DNA of 41,716 bases from Candidatus Parabeggiatoa sp. nov. 2 (GTDB lineage Bacteria > Pseudomonadota > Gammaproteobacteria > Beggiatoales > Beggiatoaceae): contig NBMI01000083.1 of assembly GCA_002085445.1 (NCBI GenBank), positions 1 through 41,716 on the forward strand, in the 5' to 3' direction. Positions 34,905-41,716 of this stretch are shown here, piece by piece. The notes below the pieces were generated by a model. The model had not been told where the DNA came from. It saw only the letters and a list, made by a program, of their open reading frames with translations, and made no database searches. The position numbers were made by a program, and so were the translations under genes. The stretch's first letter is position 1; each line of letters starts with the position of its first letter.

Positions 34905-37900
34905 ATGAAAAAGCAAATAAAAGATTTACAAACCAAAACGGCTAGTGAAGCACACCTTCTATACGAAGCACTGGTAGGCTTAATAGATGAAGGTGCCGAG
35001 AAAGTAGCAAGCGCGAATGAGGTAGCACTAAACTATGTGAAAAGCATAGGGGAAGCGGCGGATTCAGCTCATTTATTCGGCTTGTCCGCTGTTTGTCAGC
35101 AAACGTGCCAAAATTTCGCAGAACTGCACACCTGTGAACCGGCACGTCGGCAGGAGCTTGGTACGCTCGTTGAGCGTTGGCCAAGATTAGTTTCAAATTA
35201 CCTCTATTCGCCTCTCGACGTCAGTTCCCATCACCGGTTAATCCGTTTTCTACAGAATGCTCTATGGCCGCTGCCGGCTCAGGAGGAATTTGTGAGCCAA
35301 CTGCGTGAGGATTTTTTTAGCACCATTCAACAGCTTGATACTAGCCAAAAAACAGCTCCTCACTTGATGGCTAATGAGAAGTTGAATGAATCAATTGTTC
35401 GAGAAGCCGGAGGCGGGGGCTTTCAAGACCAATTTCAACTCAGTCAAAAAACAGTTAAAACGACCGCAATAACAAAAAACACAAACACCCCAAAAACCCA
35501 AAAAGCCCCAAAAAAGGCAGCACCCGCTGGTGTACTTATGGAAGCTAAATTAGCCGATTTATATAATACGATTGTTGAAAAGAGCGAGACATTATCAGTT
35601 GCTCTCAATCAATTTACGACCTTAGAGTTTGAAAATGATTCTTTCAGCACAGCAATTGAACAATACACAGATACGGTGCAATCATTTTGGGAGCTCGCTG
35701 AAAACAACGGTTTAAAGGGTTTCCAAGAGGTTTGCACTTTTATTAATGATAATGTCTTTAAATGTAGTTCACAAACTGTTGATGAAAGGTTGGGGCTAAA
35801 AAAACGGTTTGCCTTATGGCCGTCCTTGACGCTTGACTATCTCGAATCGCCTGATTCTGGCGCTAAAAAATTGGTGGAATTTTTGTGTCGTCCTGAATCT
35901 TGGCCGGTTCCCTTTTCTGAGGCAAGGGCGGCTTTTTTAGCAACTCAGTTGAAACAAGATTGTGAAACGATTTTACTGGAGATTGACCAGACTGCTGAAA
36001 TGCCAAGTTTATCGGTAAATGAAAGGGAGGCAACTCATATCGTTCAAACAGAAGGGGAAGGGGGGGAATTATCTATTATCGAGCGGGAATTATCCGTTTC
36101 AGAGGGAGAATTAGTCACTGATGATGGCAAGAATGTGGCGAAATTAGAATTACCCGCCTTTGATATTCAAGCAAACTCACTCAGCGAAATTGTCCAATTA
36201 CCCCGTCATGATGAAGAGTTGCCCGGCAAAGTTATTCAATTACCCGGTGATGATGAAAAGTTGGCCGCTGATATTCAAGAGTTGCCGCGTTGGCAAAAGT
36301 TTCGCGGAGCGAAATTGTTGCCGACGGATGAGAAAAAGTTACCCAGTGAGGCAACGGATTTTTTAGCACCACCGAGGGAATTACCTCTCAAAGAGCAGGA
36401 ATCGTTAGAAGGAGAATTACCCGGTGATGTTCAAAAGTTGTCGGGTGATGATGGGGAATTACCCCGTTTGGCGGAAGAATTACCCGTTAATCAATCACCA
36501 ACCTCTCATGTTCAAAAGTTGTCGGGTGATGACGGGGAATTATCCAGTTTGGCGGGAGAATTACCAGGTGATGTTCAAAAGTTGTCGGGTGATGAAGGGG
36601 AATTACCTACTATGGCGGAAAAATTACCCAATGACCAATTACCAATGACCAATGACCAATTACCAAATACTGATGATAGCCAAAAAGACCTTATTTTAGC
36701 TGAGCCTGAGGTGCTTGATTTGTTAATTGGACAAATCCGTGAGGTGGCCGAGGATAATGCCAATTTAATCAATGAGTTGATAGAGGCCGAGGCGGATAGT
36801 GAAACGTTCTTAACGGCGGCCATGAGTTATACGGAGAATGTGCAGGCGGTGTGGGATGCGGCTGATATGGCCGGATTGGAGGGTCTAACCCTAATATGTA
36901 CGTTTATCAATGACAATGTCATGGAATTGGGTGGAAAGCCGGAAAGGTTCAAAAAAAGTGCCTGTGAAGTGTTGTCGGCATGGCCTGAATTAATGGTAGC
37001 GTATTTGCACAATCCGGCTAATCAAACGGGGGCGTTGGTCAGCCAGTTACAAAAAAACACATGGCCGACACCGCTTGATTTGGAAGCAGCAACAAAATTG
37101 CAGCAACACCTGATGAAAAGTGCGAAGGCCGTTCCAGATGCGACATCGGCCATCAGTTTATCCCCAACGGGTACTCCCGTTGAAGAAGAAATTATTGAGT
37201 TGGCTGCCCCGGAGATTTCAGAAGAAATTATTGAATTGGCTGCCCCGGAGATTTTGGAATTGGTGTGTGGTCAAATTGCTGATTCCGGCGAGGCAATGTC
37301 AGCAGCCCTTGAGGTATGTGTATCTATGGAAAATGAAACAGAAGCTTTTTTAGAAGCCATTGAAGATTATACCAATAAAGTACAGGATATTTGGGACGCG
37401 GCCGATATGGCTGGCTTGAGTGGATTGCAAGAAGTCTGTACTTTTGTCAATGATAATTTGATGGCTTTCAGCGTTCAGGATAAAGCAACCAGAGAAGCCA
37501 CACAAAGTTATTTTATTGGGTGGCCGGCAAACGTTTTAGAATATTTACAGATCCCTGCGACGGGCGCACCCCGCTTAGTGGCTTGTCTAAAAGAATCGGG
37601 GTGGCCGGTGCCTTTGGAAGCGGATGCTGCTGATAATTTATTGATATTGCTAAAAAAACCGTCTGATAAGGCGAGTGCCGAGGTGGCGGCTTCTGAAATT
37701 TTGGCCCCCGGTTTTTTTGAACCTGAGTCAGTAACGGAGGAAGCCAGTCCTCAAGAATTGACACCTATCGATGCGGAAATCAGCATCAATCTGGGAAGTG
37801 GCGATGTTTTGGAAATCCTTGAGTCAGAACTTGAATCGGCTAAAGAGGATTTGGCAACCGAGTTAAATAAGTTTTTGACGCATAACCCAACAGAGGCGGC

Positions 37901-38315
37901 GTTTACGGAGGCTTTTGAAAATTATACTGAGCAGGTGCAGCGTTTGTATATGGCTTCAGAGATGTTGGGTTTGGAGGGGTTGCAAACCGTTTGCACTTTT
38001 GTCATTGACAATATGACCGCTTTGAGTGGAGCGGAGGCGGAGGCTAGAAAGAAGGCTAAAGGGGTGTTGGAGGGGTGGCCTGAGTTGGTGTTGGCTTATG
38101 TGCGAGCACCGGCGGAAAGTGTGGTTCCGTTGGTCAATCATTTCCGTGAATCACAGTGGGCGCAACCTTTAACGGATGATGCGGCCCATGCGTTATTAAA
38201 TCAACTGGTGACGGGTTCAACGGCCGCGGAGGAACCCGATGATGGAGAGGCTTATAGTCGTCAAACGGTAGCTAACCCGGAAGATGTGTCATTGACTCTC
38301 CCTTCAGAATCCTGA
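34905..38315 (+). CDS. chpA: ChpA/PilL histidine kinase, N-terminal part (five His-less Hpt/FimL-like repeats)
   Basis: 1136 residues. A module of about 130 residues occurs five times, at about 15-140, 215-350, 602-740, 782-905 and 967-1100. Each reads roughly YTxxVQxxWxxAxxxGLxGLQxxCTFxNDN, then WPxxVxxYLxxP, then WPxPL. These resemble the FimL/ChpA N-terminal Hpt-like domains, but none has the phosphorylatable HxLKG histidine. Between modules 2 and 3 (about 405-585) is a low-complexity stretch repeating LPGDVQKLSGDDGELP. The frame ends at TGA 38313-38315, and the rest of the kinase continues in the +1 frame immediately after. With the 38356 frame it forms one very large ChpA of about 1,900 residues. 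Confidence 0.85.
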   Translation: MKKQIKDLQTKTASEAHLLYEALVGLIDEGAEKVASANEVALNYVKSIGEAADSAHLFGLSAVCQQTCQNFAELHTCEPARRQELGTLVERWPRLVSNYLYSPLDVSSHHRLIRFLQNALWPLPAQEEFVSQLREDFFSTIQQLDTSQKTAPHLMANEKLNESIVREAGGGGFQDQFQLSQKTVKTTAITKNTNTPKTQKAPKKAAPAGVLMEAKLADLYNTIVEKSETLSVALNQFTTLEFENDSFSTAIEQYTDTVQSFWELAENNGLKGFQEVCTFINDNVFKCSSQTVDERLGLKKRFALWPSLTLDYLESPDSGAKKLVEFLCRPESWPVPFSEARAAFLATQLKQDCETILLEIDQTAEMPSLSVNEREATHIVQTEGEGGELSIIERELSVSEGELVTDDGKNVAKLELPAFDIQANSLSEIVQLPRHDEELPGKVIQLPGDDEKLAADIQELPRWQKFRGAKLLPTDEKKLPSEATDFLAPPRELPLKEQESLEGELPGDVQKLSGDDGELPRLAEELPVNQSPTSHVQKLSGDDGELSSLAGELPGDVQKLSGDEGELPTMAEKLPNDQLPMTNDQLPNTDDSQKDLILAEPEVLDLLIGQIREVAEDNANLINELIEAEADSETFLTAAMSYTENVQAVWDAADMAGLEGLTLICTFINDNVMELGGKPERFKKSACEVLSAWPELMVAYLHNPANQTGALVSQLQKNTWPTPLDLEAATKLQQHLMKSAKAVPDATSAISLSPTGTPVEEEIIELAAPEISEEIIELAAPEILELVCGQIADSGEAMSAALEVCVSMENETEAFLEAIEDYTNKVQDIWDAADMAGLSGLQEVCTFVNDNLMAFSVQDKATREATQSYFIGWPANVLEYLQIPATGAPRLVACLKESGWPVPLEADAADNLLILLKKPSDKASAEVAASEILAPGFFEPESVTEEASPQELTPIDAEISINLGSGDVLEILESELESAKEDLATELNKFLTHNPTEAAFTEAFENYTEQVQRLYMASEMLGLEGLQTVCTFVIDNMTALSGAEAEARKKAKGVLEGWPELVLAYVRAPAESVVPLVNHFRESQWAQPLTDDAAHALLNQLVTGSTAAEEPDDGEAYSRQTVANPEDVSLTLPSES

Positions 38316-38355
38316 GATTGCTGAAATTGAGTATGCCCAGCGTACTGCACATACT

Positions 38356-40572
38356 TTGAAGGGATCATCCAACATCATTGGTATCAAAGGGATTGCTAAC
38401 ATTGCTCATCACCTCGAAGATACTTTGGAATATCTTGCCAAGCATCAAGTGGTGCCACCCAAGGAGTTGACGGATACAATAGTAGAAGCGGCCGATTGTC
38501 TGGAAATCATGGTTGATGCGTTGTTGGGTCAAGATGATCCGCCGCAGCAAGCGCAACAAGTTTTGCAGTCGGTACTGGATTGGGCGAATCGTATTGATAA
38601 AGGTCAGCTTGATGCGCCACCGGCGCCTTCTCGGCCGGTACCTGAGGCGGCACCGGCCGCGACGAGTGATGACACTCAAGCGAAAGCGGAAAGTCAAGCG
38701 AAATCGGATCGTTCGGTTGCGGCCGGCACACCGGAGCAGCTTCTAAAAGTACCGACTAAAACCATTGATGAGTTGATGCGCTTGGTGGGTGAGTTATCGA
38801 TTTCGGTGGGGCAAATTCAGGAGAGGTTGAAGCATGTGATACAGAGTACGCGCACGTTGACGGCGCAAGATTTGGTGCTTCATAAGAAGACGTTTGAGTT
38901 GGAGAATCTTGTTGATGTGCGCGGTATCACGGGAGTACAAAAAGACCACCAAAATGCGGCTACCGAGTCGGAAGATTTCGATCCGTTGGAATTTGAGGAG
39001 TACAACGAATTACATAGCGTAGCGCATAGTTTTATTGAGTCGATTGCGGATAATCGTGAGTTGGCGATGTCGATACGGGAGGATCTCGCGGAGTTGGAGA
39101 CGATGTTTATTCACCAAGAGCGGCTGAATAAGGAATTCCAAGCGAATATTATGACGACACGCATGGTGCCGGTGAATACGATTATTTCTAAATTGCAGCG
39201 TAATGTTCGACAGACGTGCCGCATGACGGGCAAAAAAGCGGAACTTGAAGTCACTGGTACGGATATTCTGATTGATAGCGAGGTTTTGACTAATTTGGCC
39301 GACCCGCTGCAACATATTTTGCGTAATGCGATTGACCACGGGATAGAAAGTGCCGATGAGCGTGCCATTTTAGGAAAACCAGAAGTCGGTCAAATCAAAC
39401 TGAGTTTTTACAGCGAAGGTAATAATATTGTCGTTAAGTGCGAGGATAATGGGCAAGGGTTGAATTATACGAATATTCGTTTCACTGCCATTCAACGTGG
39501 ATTAATGACAGAAAATCAAGACCTTACAGAAAAAGAATTGGCCCGTTTAATTCTGATGTCAGGGTTTTCGACCAAATCGGGCGTAACGCAAGTTTCTGGG
39601 CGCGGGGTTGGCATGGATGTGGTTCATACCAATATCAGGCAAATGAAGGGCACGCTTGATTTGATCTCAGAGACTGGCAAGGGTACGACCATTTTAATTA
39701 AGTTACCCATGACGCTGGTGACGGTGCATGTGTTGTTGGTGCGTGTTTCTGAGCGCCAGTTTGGGATTCCTACCAATCATTTGGAACAAGCCTTGGCACC
39801 GGGTGTAGGAGAGTTTCACCGGATTGGTGATTTCATGACCTTAAAAATGGGGAAAAACTTTTATGCCCTGAGATATTTGGCGGATTTGCTGAATATGTCG
39901 GGGGATAAGGTGGGTATTGAGGAACCTGAAACCCGTCCTATCGTTTTGGTGCATGAAGAAACCGGCATAATGGCCGTTATCGTAGACGAGCTTTTAGATA
40001 CCCATGATCTGGTTATGAAAAGCATGGGCAAGTATGTGAAGAAGATTCATGGGGTTGCCGGTGCTTCTATTTTGGGTGATGGTAGTTTGGTGCCATTGTT
40101 AGATTTGCCGGAATTGTTGCGTTCACCCATGCAAGCGGCGATGTCGTCTTATATGGCGGAACATCAGCAGGAAGGCTCAGGAATCGCAAATACGGCGGCA
40201 GTGCCTCATATTATGATTGTTGATGATTCGTTAAGTGTTAGAAAATCGCTGTCGTTGTTAGTTGAAGATGCTGGTTTTGAAACGCTGCTGGCGAAAGATG
40301 GGATAGAAGCGATTGAAATTATGAACCAAACTCGTCCCAATGTGATGTTGGTGGACATGGAGATGCCACGTATGAATGGTTTAGAGCTGACGGTTCATGT
40401 CCGTGCCAATACTGCTACGGAAAATTTGCCCATTTTTATGATTACATCGCGCACGACGGAGAAACACCGTGTTCAGGCTAAAGAGGCCGGTGTCAACGCT
40501 TATTTGACGAAACCGTATCAAGATACGGAATTGTTGGCGTTGATTGATAAAGCTTTGGCAGGGCCAGTTTAA
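38356..40572 (+). CDS. chpA: ChpA/PilL histidine kinase, C-terminal part (Hpt-CheA core-CheW-receiver)
   Basis: 738 residues from TTG 38356. The same frame is open from 38296 and encodes EIAEIEYAQRTAHTLKGSS, where the Hpt phospho-acceptor His (38350-38352) lies before this TTG. A separate start here would thus delete the active His. After the Hpt come a Pro/Ala linker, the dimerisation segment (TIDELMRLVGELSISVGQI), the ATPase (N box HILRNAIDHGIE about 320-331, DNGQGL, SGRGVGMDVV), a CheW-like domain and a C-terminal receiver with D667 in LVDMEMPRMNG and a Lys in LTKPY. It autophosphorylates and passes phosphate to PilG/PilH. It is the frameshifted continuation of the gene at 34905. Confidence 0.9.
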   Translation: MKGSSNIIGIKGIANIAHHLEDTLEYLAKHQVVPPKELTDTIVEAADCLEIMVDALLGQDDPPQQAQQVLQSVLDWANRIDKGQLDAPPAPSRPVPEAAPAATSDDTQAKAESQAKSDRSVAAGTPEQLLKVPTKTIDELMRLVGELSISVGQIQERLKHVIQSTRTLTAQDLVLHKKTFELENLVDVRGITGVQKDHQNAATESEDFDPLEFEEYNELHSVAHSFIESIADNRELAMSIREDLAELETMFIHQERLNKEFQANIMTTRMVPVNTIISKLQRNVRQTCRMTGKKAELEVTGTDILIDSEVLTNLADPLQHILRNAIDHGIESADERAILGKPEVGQIKLSFYSEGNNIVVKCEDNGQGLNYTNIRFTAIQRGLMTENQDLTEKELARLILMSGFSTKSGVTQVSGRGVGMDVVHTNIRQMKGTLDLISETGKGTTILIKLPMTLVTVHVLLVRVSERQFGIPTNHLEQALAPGVGEFHRIGDFMTLKMGKNFYALRYLADLLNMSGDKVGIEEPETRPIVLVHEETGIMAVIVDELLDTHDLVMKSMGKYVKKIHGVAGASILGDGSLVPLLDLPELLRSPMQAAMSSYMAEHQQEGSGIANTAAVPHIMIVDDSLSVRKSLSLLVEDAGFETLLAKDGIEAIEIMNQTRPNVMLVDMEMPRMNGLELTVHVRANTATENLPIFMITSRTTEKHRVQAKEAGVNAYLTKPYQDTELLALIDKALAGPV

Positions 40573-40931
40573 TTCAATTATCAGTTATCAGTAAACCGTT
40601 GTATCTAGTAAGCCTAAGAGCGTGTTTGAAAAGTGCGAGCGTGAAGGGTATTGCTCAAGCTAAAGCCTGAGAGAGCCAAACTCTACAACCCTTTATCGTT
40701 TAATCGATATGAGTTTGTCAGAACAATCCGGCGCAAAAAATACCGTGAGCCGAAAACCAAATCGTGCGAGCGTGGAAAACAAAATCGCGCGAGCGTACAG
40801 ATACCATCACTTTAACCGGGTTAGAAATCCGATTTTTTGCAAAAATATGATTTTTTTGAATAGTTAAAAATCTATTTAATAACAATAAGTTAATAGCTTA
40901 AAGCCAAAAGTGTTCCGATCATTATTGGGGC

Positions 40932-40964
40932 AAACATCCGATTCATGGCATGAATCGGATGTTT
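40932..40964 (+). terminator. Strong bidirectional hairpin terminator downstream of chpA
   Basis: A perfect 15-bp stem, AAACATCCGATTCAT (40932-40946) and ATGAATCGGATGTTT (40950-40964), has loop GGC and is followed by TTA. The arms begin with AAA and end with TTT, so it can work both ways. It separates chpA from the CheW-like gene. The rest of 40573-41020 holds GTGCGAGCGTG units (40635-40800) and a TAACTGA-type array (40976-41020). Confidence 0.8.
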
Positions 40965-41020
40965 TTACTACTCAACTATAACTGATAATTGATAACCGAT
41001 AATTTGATAACTGATAACTG

Positions 41021-41488
41021 ATGACTGATTTACATGTCTTGTTAGTCTTTGATGGGGTATGTTTGTTTGTTCCCCAGAATGAGGTAGAGTCGGTGGAAAT
41101 CATTGCCGATGTGCAGATGACGCGTACGGACATGGGTGCTGTAGGGTGGTTTTTTGGGCATGGGCTAGAATCGCCGGTGTTTTGTCTGGCTGAAGACTTT
41201 TCTTTGGAGTTGGACACACCAAAAAACCGTGAGTATTTTGTTTTGCTTAAAGCGGAGCAACAGCCTTTGGGGATTACCTGCGATGAAGTGGAAAATATAA
41301 AATTCAAACAAGAGCATCTCTACCCGCAAGACTTGCCGGTGGCAATGAAAACTCAGGATTCACCCATCAGCCAATTGGTGGTTTATCGAGATAAGATAGG
41401 CTATGTTTGTAGGGGTGCGGCTTTGGTAAGGCATTTGAATTTGCTGTCGGAACGCTTCACCCAATTAGAAAGTGCCTCATTTGGGTAA
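41021..41488 (+). CDS. CheW-like / ChpC-like small protein
   Basis: 155 residues. The layout fits a divergent CheW domain: LHVLLVFDGVCLFVPQNEVESVEII at the start, SPVFCLAEDFSLE in the place of the usual 'IPVxxL' strand, then REYFVLLKAEQQPLGITCDEVENI. The hallmark INLRG is missing. Its position after chpA suggests a ChpC-type adaptor for the kinase, but the match is weak. The ATG sits in the last TAACTGA-like unit, and there is no clear Shine-Dalgarno site. A hairpin terminator lies between it and chpA, so it probably has its own promoter. Confidence 0.6.
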   Translation: MTDLHVLLVFDGVCLFVPQNEVESVEIIADVQMTRTDMGAVGWFFGHGLESPVFCLAEDFSLELDTPKNREYFVLLKAEQQPLGITCDEVENIKFKQEHLYPQDLPVAMKTQDSPISQLVVYRDKIGYVCRGAALVRHLNLLSERFTQLESASFG

Positions 41489-41569
41489 TGGGTAACAGAG
41501 CAATCTATTGGTACTTTAATCTGTGAGCATATGTGATAAAAAGTGATCATAAAGTACACAAAAAAATAC

Positions 41570-41598
41570 TTGACATTCCGTTCAGTTTTGCATAATTT
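41570..41598 (+). promoter_or_regulatory. Probable sigma-70 promoter for an off-window gene
   Basis: A consensus TTGACA at 41570-41575 has TAATTT at 41593-41598 with 17-bp spacing (CATAAT at 41591 is the alternative). No start codon with a long frame follows before the right edge, so its gene lies beyond 41716. Confidence 0.45.
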
Positions 41599-41716
41599 TT
41601 AAAAATGCGTAGGGCATGATCAAACATTGCGATTTGATATCGAAGCGAGCCTGTTAGAGCAAATCTTTGATTAATACCGGGGGCTAACCGGGAATTGACG
41701 CACGGGGACAAGACGG

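Noticed and set aside
41600..41716. Possible structural RNA at the right edge (CCGGGGG...AACCGGG)
   Set aside because: Only about 100 bases are visible and no recognisable tRNA or rRNA features are present.

Overview
The window looks like a chromosomal piece of a marine Beggiatoaceae gammaproteobacterium (Thiotrichales: Beggiatoa, Thioploca or Thiomargarita type). The reasons are a gammaproteobacterial gene order (rpe-gph-trpE-trpG; pilB-pilC-pilD-coaE-zapD; pilG-pilH-pilI-pilJ-chpA), AT-rich spacers, and spacers packed with short direct repeats, above all the heptamer TAACTGA known from marine Beggiatoaceae genomes. The genus call is inference.

Left third (1-17 kb), accessory and repeat-rich. 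A 189-bp tandem repeat (1-510) precedes an AhpD/carboxymuconolactone-decarboxylase-like gene. Several dispersed repeat families follow (1.2-2.5, 4.6-5.3 and 5.9-6.5 kb). They bracket a chimeric reading frame, half an aminotransferase joined to a truncated P-type ATPase, and a small secreted protein of unknown function. On the minus strand is a tonB-exbB-exbD set whose TonB has a very Lys/Arg-rich repeated spacer, then an HCxGMCG membrane protein and a receiver-less sigma-54 activator. On the plus strand is an OprC/NosA-type copper receptor with both halves of the CxxxM/HxM copper site. It is preceded by a decayed duplicate of its own 5' end that was split by a small transposon-like insertion. 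An AmiC-type amidase closes this part.

Middle and right (17.9-41.5 kb), almost entirely plus strand. rpe, gph, trpE and trpG (carbon metabolism and tryptophan) are followed by type IV pilus genes pilB, pilC (broken near its 3' end) and pilD, then coaE and zapD. Next comes a Pil-Chp chemosensory cluster: a two-domain PilG-like regulator, PilH, a solute-binding lipoprotein, a CheW-like PilI, a large PilJ receptor, a giant ChpA/PilL kinase split by a +1 frame change exactly at its Hpt histidine region, and a final CheW/ChpC-like protein. A strong hairpin terminator follows chpA. Together they would assemble and steer twitching/gliding pili, with the lipoprotein a candidate ligand-loading partner for PilJ.

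The most unusual points are: two small insertions recognisable by inverted ends, target duplications and an uninterrupted copy of the target site in the same window; the chimeric ATPase; the pseudogene copy of the copper receptor; period-7 repeat arrays of several sequences that all place stop codons in every frame and often supply the stop codon of the neighbouring gene; the broken pilC and chpA; the altered ATPase motif of PilB; and the solute-binding lipoprotein inside the Pil-Chp cluster. No CRISPR array, rRNA, tRNA or prophage was seen.
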